Below the pieces are notes generated by a model. The model did no database searches. It was not told the origin of the DNA and saw nothing but the letters and a program-made list of their open reading frames with translations. A stretch of 64,000 nt of DNA from Ilyomonas sp963847085 (GTDB lineage: Bacteria > Bacteroidota > Bacteroidia > Chitinophagales > Chitinophagaceae), in assembly GCA_963847085.1 (NCBI GenBank), contig CAWJYO010000011.1:310001-374000 (forward strand). Reading direction: 5' to 3'. This document shows positions 51,839-61,144 of the stretch, one piece after another. Within the stretch, counting starts at the first letter, position 1, and the number at the start of each line of letters is the position of its first letter. The translations under genes and the position numbers were made by a program.

Positions 51839-52519
51839 TTATAATTCATCATTCAGCTTTGTTGCAAACTCGTGCGTCATAGCTGTAATATTTGTGTTGT
51901 AAGCACTGATGTATTCCGATACCGCAGATTTCCACGATTGTAAATAACGCAACCCCTGATTTGACTCTTTGTTTTTGATAACAATTCTGCCAGTTTTAGC
52001 CACTTGTCCATTTACATTTGTTTTGTAAGAAACAATCATGTCTTTTGCGCTGGGCTGAACGGTAAACTTATCCCACGCAAACGCATACACCAGCCAAACC
52101 ATGTGCGATTTATCATCAAAAGCAAACTGGTCGGGTACCTGCTCAATGGTAAGTTCAATGTTTTGTCCATTTAATTTTTGACGCAAACTCTTTGCATATT
52201 TTCCATTGATTTCACGGCTGAAAGAAGTAACTGCGATATTTGAATTGAGCGTACAGGTATTTTTATAATCAACCTGCCAATAAAACACCAGTGGCAGTAA
52301 ATTGGATGTTTTAGATTCGGTGGCAGAAATACCTGCAACCGGCGATTGCACAGCAGAAGTGATAACAATATCGGATTGTTTTTTCTTGTCTGGTGTTGGT
52401 AATTCATCATTGTACTGTTTTGCTACAAACTTGTCCATCTTTTTTGATGTTAAGCAACTGCTGAAGGCAATCATCAATACAAAAACTAACAGGAAAGAAC
52501 TTGTCATTTTTTTACTCAT
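51839..52519 (-). CDS. lipoprotein of unknown function
   Basis: 226 residues. The N-terminal lipoprotein signal is MTSSFLLVFVLMIAFSSC (lipobox FSSC), so it is probably anchored in a membrane facing the periplasm. The body is mainly beta (VFYWQVDYKNTCTLNSNIAV; IELTIEQVPDQFAFDDKSHM; GRIVIKNKESNQGLRYLQSW). No family recognised. Confidence 0.7.
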   Translation of the reverse strand: MSKKMTSSFLLVFVLMIAFSSCLTSKKMDKFVAKQYNDELPTPDKKKQSDIVITSAVQSPVAGISATESKTSNLLPLVFYWQVDYKNTCTLNSNIAVTSFSREINGKYAKSLRQKLNGQNIELTIEQVPDQFAFDDKSHMVWLVYAFAWDKFTVQPSAKDMIVSYKTNVNGQVAKTGRIVIKNKESNQGLRYLQSWKSAVSEYISAYNTNITAMTHEFATKLNDEL

Positions 52520-52847
52520 AAGATTTTGTTTTGCGTTATTTTTCTTTCCTCTTAAAAATGGATAAAGGCGTTTGACAATACAATTCGTTTTGGTTTTTAC
52601 TCCATTTTCAGAGGTAAAGCAAAGAAAAAACCAGAGGGTTGGTTTTGCAATTAAATTATGCTTGATACACCTTAAAATAACTGCTTTGTTTTTAAGCCTG
52701 CTTACGGTTATTTCAAGAAGAAGCTAAGAGAGTTTTCACAAGTCAAGTAACTTTTTCAACTTCTGATGCAGGCATTCTGCTTGTACCCGTTGTATTTAAC
52801 TTAAAGTATTTTCGTACAAATAAATCTTTTAATTTTAATTGATTGCC
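52520..52847. other. gene-free intergenic stretch
   Basis: No coding frame or clear repeat. It is the divergent promoter region between the lipoprotein and the DUF1569 gene. Confidence 0.5.
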
Positions 52848-53297
52848 ATGAAGAATTTACGAAAAACCGAAGTAAAGGATGAAATGGTTTCGAGAATAAA
52901 CAAACTCCATTTCGCTTCAAAACCTTTGTGGGGCACAATGAATGTTATCCAAGCCTTAAAACACATGGCTTTGGGTTTTGAAATTCCAAAAGGTAAGCTT
53001 GACCCTACAATGAATAAGAAGCCGCCACTTCCCAAATGGCTGTTGAAATTTTTGATGCTACATATAAAGATGCTAAAACAGGCGCCGACTTTTAATGAAA
53101 TGAACATGGTTGAGCATGATATTACTATTTCAGATTTTGAAACCGAGCGCAATAATCTGCAGACAGCTATTGAAGATTTTTATTCAGCCCATTCGTTCAT
53201 TGCTGAAAATAAATTCGCAGGTAAATTCAGCGCGGATGATTGGGGAAAATTAATGTACAATCACACCAATCATCATTTAACCCAGTTTGGTGTATAA
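52848..53297 (+). CDS. DUF1569 (DinB-like) protein
   Basis: 149 residues from the ATG at 52848 (MKNLRKTEVKDEMVSRINKL). A helical four-bundle-type protein with conserved His in QALKHMALGFEIPKGKLDP, a middle GFEIPKGK region and the C-terminal NHTNHHLTQFGV motif. These mark DUF1569 in the DinB/YfiT metal-binding superfamily. Probable His-coordinated metal; reaction unknown. Single gene. Confidence 0.8.
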   Translation: MKNLRKTEVKDEMVSRINKLHFASKPLWGTMNVIQALKHMALGFEIPKGKLDPTMNKKPPLPKWLLKFLMLHIKMLKQAPTFNEMNMVEHDITISDFETERNNLQTAIEDFYSAHSFIAENKFAGKFSADDWGKLMYNHTNHHLTQFGV

Positions 53298-53346
53298 CTA
53301 AAATGCCTTCGTTCCTTTTATGTGCCCCGATAAACAAATTACTCCT

Positions 53347-54241
53347 TTACAACACAATGGTTTGTCGGGTAAAACTATAAGCACTGAAATATCCCAGTGC
53401 GCCACCGACAATATTAGTTACCGGGTTGGCTGGCGAAGCACTTTGGTTTTCGCCGGTGGCAGACTGATCTAAACTAAACCAGTATTTATAAACGTTTGCA
53501 TCAATGCACTGCAAATCAACGCTAACAGTATCGCCGATAGCAAGATTGCCATCAGGATTAACTAATGGCCGTGTAATGGTAAGACCATTACTAAATTCAT
53601 CATTTTGTTCAAACACATGCTTTACCTGAACGCCGTTTTTATATTCTACCAAACGGTAACTGTTGCCAAGCCCGGGAGGATCTTTATAAGCAGGATAAAT
53701 GGTAATATTGTCTTTGTTACCAAACGCCAAAGATTCAGCCCAAATGCTATCGAGCGGAACTATTTCCTTAGGCATAGTGGATGTGGATGTATATGTTTTT
53801 CCATTGACGTTACGGTAAGTTGATACGTTTCGCCTGGAAAACCAAAGTTTTCAGAAGTCTGATAAAGCCGGCCGAATTTTCAGTGAATGAATACACCATT
53901 TGGTTGTTTGCCTTAATGGTAACGGTTGCGCCGCTAACGCCCACAAAACTATTGTCGTCTTCAAAGCTTTTGGTTTCAGAAATTCTTACTTCAGGAAAGG
54001 TATCATAGCCGTACGGTACAATGCCCTCAATTACCAGTTGTTTATCGGCTTCTTTGAGAGGCACATGGATAACTTTTGTGCAGGAAGAAAAAAAGGTAAA
54101 AAGAAAAAAAAATGCACAAAACCAAACCGCGTTTGTTTTTGCCCAATTATTTACAAAGCGTTGAAGAGTGCGACGCAACAGACGACCAATCGGAGCGTTG
54201 CAGCTCGAATCATAAAACTGTATTTTGTATTTTCTTTTCAT
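53347..54241 (-). CDS. DUF4249 lipoprotein (frameshifted, repeat in its 5' end)
   Basis: DUF4249 proteins are outer-membrane-associated lipoproteins paired with TonB receptors. The first frame (54241-53810) has the lipoprotein signal CAFFFLFTFFSSC preceded by about 40 residues read from repeat family 2. The body follows: KQLVIEGIVPYGYDTFPEVR and VSGATVTIKANNQMVYSFTE. After a one-base shift near 53815-53830 the second frame runs to 53347, with VDLQCIDANVYKYWFSLDQS, NPVTNIVGGALGYFSAYS and QTIVL. The true start is uncertain: no ATG lies between the repeat and the signal peptide. Confidence 0.75.
54143..54233 (-). repeat. repeat family 2, copy 3 (inside a gene start)
   Basis: On the minus strand: AATACAAAATACAGTTTTATG, then GAGC-TGCAAC-GCTC, TTGCGTCGCACTCTTCAACG and AATAATTGGGC. 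It is open in the frame of the DUF4249 gene and supplies its N-terminal residues. Confidence 0.75.
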
Positions 54242-54245
54242 TCAT

Positions 54246-56588
54246 TTACCATTTGAAGTTGTAAGACACAGAAGGAATCCAGCGGAACAAAGAGGTCTGC
54301 ACGGCTTCGGTTTTGTTGGGATCGTCGGGGTTGTCTTTAAATGTAATGGTGTAAGCGTTTTCTCTGCCATAAGCGTTGTATAAACTAAACGCTAGCTCGC
54401 TACTCCAGCGCTTTTTTTTCTTTAACTGCAAAGTGGCTCCCAAATCAAGCCGATGATAGGCAGGCATCCTGTAGCCGTTGCGATTGGTGTAATAATAAAC
54501 CGTTTGTCCGCCTACGGTGTACTTGCCATTGGGAAAGGTAACGGCATCGCCGGTATAGTAAACCCAGTTGGCAGAAAGCGTCCATTTTTTGCTTAGTTCG
54601 TACATGCCAACTATCGCAATATCGTGCGTTCTGTCTTGCCTTGCATTGTACCATTGGTTGTTGTTAATGCCATCAATTTTGCGCTCCGTTTTTGATAAGG
54701 TATAACTTAACCATCCGGTTAATCTCCCAGTTGTTTTGCGCAGCAACCATTCAATGCCATAAGCCCGGCCAATGCCATACAACAGCTGCGTTTCGATGGC
54801 CAGATTAGTGAATACGTTAGCGCCATTGCGATAATCAATTTGGTTTTGCATTGTTTTATAATAGGTTTCCACCGTAAGCTCGTATTTGTTTTCGCTCCAA
54901 TTTTTGTAGTAGCCAAGCGATACCTGGTCGGAGATTTCAGGCTTTATTATATTGCTGCTGCTGATCCATTTATCGGTGGGTGTATTGCTGGTGCTGTTGG
55001 AGATAAGGTGCATGTTTTGCACATTGCGCACATACGATGCTTTGATGGAAGCTGAATTGTTCAGCAAATAACCAACCGATAAGCGCGGCTCCAGATTCCA
55101 GTAAGTGGTTACAATTTGTCCTGCTGCGATATGAAGTGCGCTGTATCAATAGGATTACCAGCGCTATCCAGCTTATAATAATCGCCTTTACCCATTATAC
55201 TGAAAGCCGTAAACCTTGCGCCATAAGTGAGGGTGAACTTTGAACTTGCCTTCCATGTATCGCTGGCGTAAATGGCATTCTCTAATGAGTATCTTTTAGG
55301 CTGAACCGTACTGTTTACGCTTGACGTTTGCGAAGCGGTGATTTCACCGGGACGTACCCGATGATGAATAGAACTCCAGCCAAAGCGAATGTTGTGTTTT
55401 GCAGCCGCATTCAATTGATAATCCTGCTTTAGATTCCAGTCTCTGATTTCAGAAAAGATTTTAAAATCGTTTGCGTCGTTTTTGATTAGAATCTGATAAT
55501 CGTAATTGCTGTAAATTAAAGAGGTGTTGGAAAACAAACGTTGATTGAAAATATGATTCCAGCGCAAGTGTGCCGGTTGCATTGCCCCAGTCAATGCCAA
55601 ACTGATTGCTGAAACCCAAATGATCTTTTCCAAAATATCCGCTTAAATAAAAGCTTGTCTTTTGTGCCCAATTCGTAGTTCATTTTTGCATTCAAGTCAT
55701 AGAAGTACAAGCTGCTTTGGTTAAGCGAACTATCGGAGGAAGCTTTTAAAAACAAATCAACATAGGTTCGTCGTCCTGTTAGCAAAAAAGAAGATTTGTT
55801 TTTCTGTATCGGGCCCTTCAACATTTAATCGTCGAAGAAATCAAACCAATGCCGCCACTTACATTATAATCCTGGTTGTTGCCATCATTCATTTTGATAT
55901 CAACCACAGACGACAATCTGCCGCCATATTGTGCGGGCATTCCGCCTTTGTAAACAGTAATATCTTTGATGGCATCGGAGTTGAAAGTAGAAAAGAAACC
56001 CAGCAGGTGCGAAGCATTGTAAACATTGGCTTCATCGAGCAGGATAAGGTTTTGATCGGTTGAACCGCCACGCACATAAAAGCCTGCATTGCCATCGCCT
56101 GCGCTCTTTATGCCGGGCAACAATTGTATGGTTTTTAAAACATCTTTTTCACCAAACAAAACGGGTATATTTTTGATTTCCTTTGTGCTGATGTTTTCAA
56201 CGCCTGTTTGTGTTCCTGTTATGCTTCTGCCCTTCGATGTTGCGCTTACCACTACGTTTTGAAGAGAAGTAACTTCATCTTCTAAAAAGATATTTTTTTG
56301 GATGTTTTTGTTGAGATTGATGTTCAGTGTGTCGCCTTTTTTACCTACAAAACCAGCTTCCAACTGATAACTTCCTTCGGGCAAAGTGAGTGAATAAAAA
56401 CCGTATTCATTGGATAATGTACCGCCTTCCTTATTTATCAATCGTACCGATGCCCCAATGATGCTTTCTCCGGTGTTTTTGCTTTTCACCGTTCCGCTGA
56501 TGGTATAGGAATGTTGTGCTTTTATACCTGCCGAAAAAAGGGCAAAAACAAAAAGAAAAATAGAGAGAATGATGTTGCGTTGTGCCAT
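54246..56588 (-). pseudogene. TonB-dependent receptor with carboxypeptidase-like N-domain (several frameshifts)
   Basis: Outer-membrane receptor. Frame 1 (56588-55818): signal peptide (IILSIFLFVFALFSAGIKAQ), CarboxypepD_reg-like domain (YTISGTVKSKNTGESIIGAS), then the plug with LLPGIKSAGDGNAGFYVRGG and VYKGGMPAQYGGRLSSVVDI. Frames 2-4 (55824-55591, 55633-55109, 55067-54246) supply the barrel, ending in the aromatic FKW. At least three one-base shifts are needed (near 55820, 55610 and 55110). DUF4249 follows, a usual partner. The ligand is unknown. Confidence 0.82.
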
Positions 56589-56910
56589 TGCTGATGTTTA
56601 AAAACCCTTTGCCAAAGTTGAATGAATCTTTGGAATGGGAAAATATAAAACTGGGAAAAAATGAATTGGATAATACGATGTAAAGCTTTGTTGCGTTTGG
56701 TTTTGTTGGAATTTGTAGGAATCCTTTCCTTTTAAACCAATGCCATGAATATTACAAAATTGTATTGGCGCAACTACAATACAAAAAGCGCATACTAACA
56801 GCATTGATAATCAAGGGGCATTCATTTTTTGTTCGTATGGATTATTGCGTATAATATTGTGTTGCCTGCTATTTTTCGACAGATACCACTAACTATAAAA
56901 TAAAACAAAT
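56589..56910. other. boundary region with left inverted-repeat arm
   Basis: No gene. TGTTGCCTGCT (56860-56870) is the left arm of an inverted repeat whose other arm lies after the two following genes. Confidence 0.55.
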
Positions 56911-57612
56911 ATGGCTAAAGAGACAAAAGTGTCATTCCCTACTATTCCTACTGCTCACTTTCTGACGCTTCGAGGTCAATTAAAGAAAACCATTCCAACA
57001 TCTATTTCTTCTAATTATTTAGCATCAACATTAAACATGACAGAAGAGGGTGCTAAAGTTAATATAATTCCAGGGTTGAAGTTGATGAAACTAATTGACA
57101 ATGATAATAAGGTTAATACTGAACTTGCAAAAAAGCTTAGAGACGATGACCATTTTAAAGAATTTTGTCAAACTGTTTTAAAAGACTGCTATCCACAAGA
57201 CCTTCTTGAAACATTTCCAGAACTTCCGGAAGACAAAGGAAAAATCAAAAGATGGTTTATGAATCATTCTGGTGTAGGGGATAGTGCAGCAAAAAAATTC
57301 ACTTCAATGTTTGCATTGCTGTTAGAAGGAAACCCAAATAAAACAAGTGACTTAAAACCCAATGGTAACGGAACGACAAAAACAAAGTCAAAAGAACCAA
57401 AACCTAAAGTGGCAAAAGCCACTCAAGCAACACCAACGCCAGCCGAAGTTAGTGCAACACCTCAACAGGCTATTCCTCCGCCTTCTTTTCAAGTTCCTAA
57501 TCCAGAAGTTCACGTAAATGTTCAAGTTCACATAGCCGCAGATGCAACTAATGAACAAATTGAAAAGATTTTTGAAAGTATGGGAAAACACCTTTTCAAT
57601 CGAAACAAATAA
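56911..57612 (+). CDS. DUF5343 family protein
   Basis: 233 residues. The N-terminal 140 residues (FPTIPTAHFLTLRGQLKKTI; SSNYLASTLNMTEEGAKVNI; FMNHSGVGDSAAKKFTSMFA) match DUF5343, a helical, probably winged-helix-like domain of unknown function. A Lys/Pro/Thr-rich linker (about residues 150-200) precedes a short beta segment (EVHVNVQVHIAADATNEQIE). It lies 9 bases before the next gene and inside the inverted-repeat pair. A defence or regulatory role is possible but unproven. Confidence 0.75.
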   Translation: MAKETKVSFPTIPTAHFLTLRGQLKKTIPTSISSNYLASTLNMTEEGAKVNIIPGLKLMKLIDNDNKVNTELAKKLRDDDHFKEFCQTVLKDCYPQDLLETFPELPEDKGKIKRWFMNHSGVGDSAAKKFTSMFALLLEGNPNKTSDLKPNGNGTTKTKSKEPKPKVAKATQATPTPAEVSATPQQAIPPPSFQVPNPEVHVNVQVHIAADATNEQIEKIFESMGKHLFNRNK

Positions 57613-57621
57613 CGATAGACT

Positions 57622-58125
57622 TTGAAAGAATTATTTACCAATTTAAATGAACTTCAAAAAGAAATTAATGAACAATTTCTTCCTAAGGCAGATGGAAATC
57701 CAGCAAAAAAACATCAGGTAATTTACGAACCAATTTTTAAAGGTACTCGTTCTTACATTGAGAGAATTTGTCATCAAGCAAACGGTGCTTATGAAAACGG
57801 ATGGTATGATGCAAGTGCCGTTATGATAAGAAGATTATTGGAGACTTTGATTATTGAATTGTTTGAAGCAAAAAGCATTTCACACAAAATTCAAAGCGGG
57901 GGAAATTTTCTATATCTAAGAGACTTGATTAACGCAACGGTTTCTGAAAGTTCGTGGAACTTAGGACGAAATACAAAATCAGCCTTAAATAAATTAAAAG
58001 ACATTGGTGACAAATCAGCTCATAGTAGACGTTTCATTGCAGTTAGACAGGACATTGATGATGTTAAATCAGATTTAAGAACGGCAATTCAAGAACTGAT
58101 TATCTTAGCTGACTTAAAGAGATAA
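57622..58125 (+). CDS. DUF4145/HEPN-like protein
   Basis: 167 residues from a TTG start (no earlier ATG in frame). All-helical: YIERICHQANGAYENGWYDA, SAVMIRRLLETLIIELFEA and DIGDKSAHSRRFIAVRQDID. The RRLLE then DKSAH arrangement resembles DUF4145-like proteins, which are related to HEPN domains. The RNase-type RxxxxH motif is not evident. It forms an operon with the DUF5343 gene. AT-rich like its partner. Confidence 0.65.
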   Translation: MKELFTNLNELQKEINEQFLPKADGNPAKKHQVIYEPIFKGTRSYIERICHQANGAYENGWYDASAVMIRRLLETLIIELFEAKSISHKIQSGGNFLYLRDLINATVSESSWNLGRNTKSALNKLKDIGDKSAHSRRFIAVRQDIDDVKSDLRTAIQELIILADLKR

Positions 58126-58139
58126 AACAGCAGGCAACA

Positions 58140-58391
58140 AAAGGTTTGGCAATAGGCTGGCTGACGGAATATAATCGGCTGCAAATCAATATCAGCAATA
58201 GTTCCAATATGACATTATAAATTTAGCTGTTAGTTGTTATCTTCAACTTTGGTAACAATTTTCAGCTTTGGTTCTGGGCTTGGCAAGCAGTGAATGCCAG
58301 CCCATCGCCAAGCCGTTGACGTTGGTGGCAATGCCGCCGTGACACCTTACTACTATAAAATTTTTAACTTTGAAGCAATAAATTTTAAGTA
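58140..58391. other. structured non-coding stretch
   Basis: No gene. It holds several G/C-rich words in an otherwise AT-rich area, including an imperfect hairpin GGGCT-T-GGC / GCC-AGCCC (58276-58303) followed by GCCAAGCCGTTGACGTTGGT. Its position right after the inverted-repeat arm suggests it belongs to the same inserted unit. Confidence 0.45.
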
Positions 58392-58622
58392 ATGACACGA
58401 CAAGCAATTATTGAGCGAACAGTAAAAGCGATCAATCAATTACCGGAAGAAAAAGCAGAAGAAATTTCCGACTTTGCCGACTTCATAACCAAACGTTACG
58501 AAGAGCACTTATTGACGCAAGGCATTCAAAAACTCACTTCCGAGAACCAGAGTTTCAACTTTTTACATAACGAAGAAGACTTGTATTCCATAGCAGATTT
58601 AAAAGAAGTGTACAATGGCTAA
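58392..58622 (+). CDS. antitoxin of a MazF/PemK-type module
   Basis: 76 residues: RQAIIERTVKAINQLPEEKA then EEISDFADFITKRYEEHLLT, a helical DUF2281-like/antitoxin pattern, with an acidic C-terminal tail (NEEDLYSIADLKEVYNG) that probably wraps the toxin. It overlaps the toxin gene by 8 bases, implying translational coupling. Confidence 0.78.
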   Translation: MTRQAIIERTVKAINQLPEEKAEEISDFADFITKRYEEHLLTQGIQKLTSENQSFNFLHNEEDLYSIADLKEVYNG

Positions 58623-58935
58623 AGGTGACATTGTACTTATTACTTTTCCCTTTACTGATTTAAGCGGTAGCAAACTTCGCCCGGCAGTTATTCTTGCTGA
58701 TACAAACCTTGACATTACCGTTTGTTTTATTTCCACACAAATTAGCTGGCTGGAACCTACCGATCTTTTGCTTACTCCAAATGCCAACAATGGACTGCGA
58801 AAGCAATCTCTTGTACGAACGAGTAAAATTGCAACGTTGGATAAGTCTTTGGCAAAAGGACTTTTAGGCAGACTTAGTGCGCCTGAATTGAGAAGCCTAA
58901 ACAGCAAACTCAAAATCTTATTTCAGTTACTCTAA
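58615..58935 (+). CDS. MazF/PemK-type endoribonuclease toxin
   Basis: 106 residues. MAKGDIVLITFPFTDLSGSK then LRPAVILAD is the conserved start of PemK/MazF toxins. VCFISTQISW and SLVRTSKIATLDKSLAKGLL give the remaining conserved strands and Ser/Thr-Lys region. It would cleave mRNA when free of the antitoxin. Adjacent upstream gene is the antitoxin. Confidence 0.88.
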   Translation: MAKGDIVLITFPFTDLSGSKLRPAVILADTNLDITVCFISTQISWLEPTDLLLTPNANNGLRKQSLVRTSKIATLDKSLAKGLLGRLSAPELRSLNSKLKILFQLL

Positions 58936-59033
58936 CAGAAGACACAGCAAAAAGCCCGAACCCATACTAACAAATTATTTCAACATCAAACAGTTTTGCC
59001 AGTAAGAACATGGCCCAAACAGTTCTCCCCTCC

Positions 59034-59047
59034 TACCTTTGCGCCGC
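59034..59047 (+). promoter_or_regulatory. -7 box abutting the MFS start codon
   Basis: TACCTTTG (59034-59041), then six bases and the ATG at 59048. A leaderless transcript is likely. No -33 box seen. Confidence 0.45.
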
Positions 59048-60220
59048 ATGAAAAACAACCAACTGTCCCGCGCGCAGGTTTTGCTTATGGCAACAGCAGC
59101 CGGTGTTTCAGTAGCCAATATTTATTTCAATCAGCCCATTCTTCACAGCATTGCTACATCTTTAAAAGTCAACGATGCGAAAGTTGGCAGCATTGCGGTG
59201 CTTTCGCAGGCTGGCTATGGTTTGGGTTTGTTCTTTTTAATTCCTTTGGGTGATAAACTGAGACGTAAAACTTTAGTGGTTTTATTGTTTAGTATCCTCA
59301 CCGTGTCTTTACTATTCATCTCTTTTTGCAATACTTTATTGCCGTTGCAAATTGCTTCTTTGGTGATTGGTATTTTATCGGTATCGGCACAGATTATTTT
59401 ACCAATGGCTGCCTCATTAAACAAAGCATCGCGCGGAAAAACGCTGGGCATTGTTTTCAGCGGCGTGCTCATTGGAATATTAGCCGCGCGTGTGTTCAGT
59501 GGCTTTATTTCACATTGGCTGGGCTGGCATTGGGTGTATGGCATTTCGGCTGTGTTGGTACTTATCATGAACGTTTTGATTTACGCATTTTTACCGTCCA
59601 CTCCGCCCGATTTTGAAGGCAATTATTTGCAGTTGATGACATCGGTTTTACAACAACTCAAACGCTTCTCTTTGCTGCGTCAATCGGCTTTGATAGGTGC
59701 ACTGGTGTTCGGCTTGTTCAGCTCGTTTTGGACAACGTTTACCTTTTATGTAAGCGGTGCTCCGTTTCATTTTCAATCCAATACGATTGGGTCTTTTGCA
59801 CTGGTTGCCATTGTAGGTGCGCTGGCGGCACCGGCTATTGGAAAGTTTGCCGATAAAGGCAATGGCGTTAAAGCTATGATTGTTGCAATCGGTTTGATCA
59901 TTTTTAGTATCATGTTGATGATGTTCTTCCCCTTATCGGTCGCTTCTTTTATAGTGGCGGTTTTATTGTTAGACATTGGTGTGCAGATGATACAAATTAC
60001 CAATATTGCCACCATTTATACTTTGGACGAAACGGCACACAGTCGAATCAACACGGTTTACATGACGCTTTATTTTATTGGCGGTGCTATAGGAACATCG
60101 GTTGGCTTGTGGTGCTGGCAACGCGGAGGCTGGCATTGGGTTACGCTTCAAATGCTGCTGTGGGCTTGCATTGCATTGTGCCTGATTGTTTTTGGCAGAA
60201 GAAAAAAAGCAACGAATTGA
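59048..60220 (+). CDS. MFS transporter
   Basis: 390 residues from the ATG at 59048 (MKNNQLSRAQVLLMATAAGV). About 12 transmembrane helices; motif A-like GDKLRRKTLVVLLFS after helix 2; NIYFNQPILHSIATSL at helix 1 is typical of small-molecule/drug-efflux MFS proteins of the YgaY/AraJ-like type. Substrate unknown. Single gene. Confidence 0.85.
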   Translation: MKNNQLSRAQVLLMATAAGVSVANIYFNQPILHSIATSLKVNDAKVGSIAVLSQAGYGLGLFFLIPLGDKLRRKTLVVLLFSILTVSLLFISFCNTLLPLQIASLVIGILSVSAQIILPMAASLNKASRGKTLGIVFSGVLIGILAARVFSGFISHWLGWHWVYGISAVLVLIMNVLIYAFLPSTPPDFEGNYLQLMTSVLQQLKRFSLLRQSALIGALVFGLFSSFWTTFTFYVSGAPFHFQSNTIGSFALVAIVGALAAPAIGKFADKGNGVKAMIVAIGLIIFSIMLMMFFPLSVASFIVAVLLLDIGVQMIQITNIATIYTLDETAHSRINTVYMTLYFIGGAIGTSVGLWCWQRGGWHWVTLQMLLWACIALCLIVFGRRKKATN

Positions 60221-60341
60221 TTTGTGATTGATGCAAATTGAGTAAACAGCGCATCCTTTTTTGTGGCAAAAACAAACACAGAATATGCGCATGTTTTTAC
60301 GCAAGATTCGGTTGAATAAAATATTGTATTCCTGCTCAAAG

Positions 60342-60378
60342 CTCATAGCTAGTAGCTCATAGCTTTTATGAGCTTTCA
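60342..60378. repeat. AGCT-type tract
   Basis: AAGCTCATAGCTAGTAGCTC then ATAGCTTTTATGAGCTTTC: a clear set of AGCT words between convergent genes. Confidence 0.5.
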
Positions 60379-60391
60379 ACTCAATCTATCA

Positions 60392-60886
60392 TTACACAAA
60401 CAAACCCCATTCATCCACATACTCATCTTTTTCAAATGTAGCCACCCATTGCTTAAACAGCTCACGAAAAGTATCTATTTCATCTCTTACCACTTTATTG
60501 TATTCTTCGCTGAGCAAGTCTTCTGCTATGAAATTATTAGATGATATTTTTATGAATTGCGCATTTTTCCTGATGATGGCGGCATTCTCCATCCGGATAA
60601 TGTACAAGCCAACTTCCGAGCTTCTGATTTTGGCTCCTACTTCATAAGCATCGCCTAATACCATTGCTTTATGTTCATCCACATATTCCTGTGTGTACAA
60701 ACTATCAGGCGGCAATTCTTTCAGGCTATCCAATGCCGCTTTCAACACAACCAATACCGTGTTCCATTGTTTATACATCGCTTTGCACAATTCTCTTGTG
60801 CGGTTGGGCTTCCAGTCTTCGCCCTCTTCATCATCTTCATCTTTATTCCATTCCGGCAGTTCATTCAAGTCATCTAAATTCATCAT
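60392..60886 (-). CDS. acidic hypothetical protein
   Basis: 164 residues with a very acidic N-terminus (LPEWNKDEDDEEGEDWKP) and a helical body (TRELCKAMYKQWNTVLVVLK; EVGAKIRSSEVGLYIIRMEN; DTFRELFKQWVATFEKDEYV). No signal peptide or membrane segment. I do not recognise the family; it looks like a lineage-specific cytoplasmic protein. It is divergent from the S9 peptidase gene. Confidence 0.65.
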   Translation of the reverse strand: MMNLDDLNELPEWNKDEDDEEGEDWKPNRTRELCKAMYKQWNTVLVVLKAALDSLKELPPDSLYTQEYVDEHKAMVLGDAYEVGAKIRSSEVGLYIIRMENAAIIRKNAQFIKISSNNFIAEDLLSEEYNKVVRDEIDTFRELFKQWVATFEKDEYVDEWGLFV

Positions 60887-61098
60887 ACAAAATAATTATT
60901 GTTAAATAAAAAGCAGCTTGCAATGAATGCAATCTCACGTTAAGCTATGAACAAATAAAAAAAGTATTCAAATATAAAAATCAAAAGAATATTATGAGAA
61001 CAAGATGTTGATTGATAAGTATCGCAATCATTTTAATGCAAAAACAAACATCTTTGTAACAATGAGCAAGTTGTATTCAACCATTAATGAAGCAACTT

Positions 61099-61106
61099 TA
61101 CATTTG
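61099..61106 (+). promoter_or_regulatory. -7 box before the S9 peptidase
   Basis: TACATTTG matches TAnnTTTG, 38 bases before the start codon. Confidence 0.4.
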
Positions 61107-61144
61107 CTTTTGCTCATTTTCTAATAAACAATAATCATAAAGAT

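Larger units (their letters stand above)
56860..58139. repeat. 11-bp inverted repeats flanking a two-gene unit
   Basis: TGTTGCCTGCT at 56860-56870 and AGCAGGCAACA at 58129-58139 are exact reverse complements. Adjoining A/T-rich bases extend the match imperfectly. They bracket the DUF5343 and DUF4145-like genes closely. Confidence 0.6.

Noticed and set aside
58140..58391. Integron attC site
   Set aside because: No paired core sites of the expected form were found and no integrase is in the window; only a hairpin-rich character is supported.
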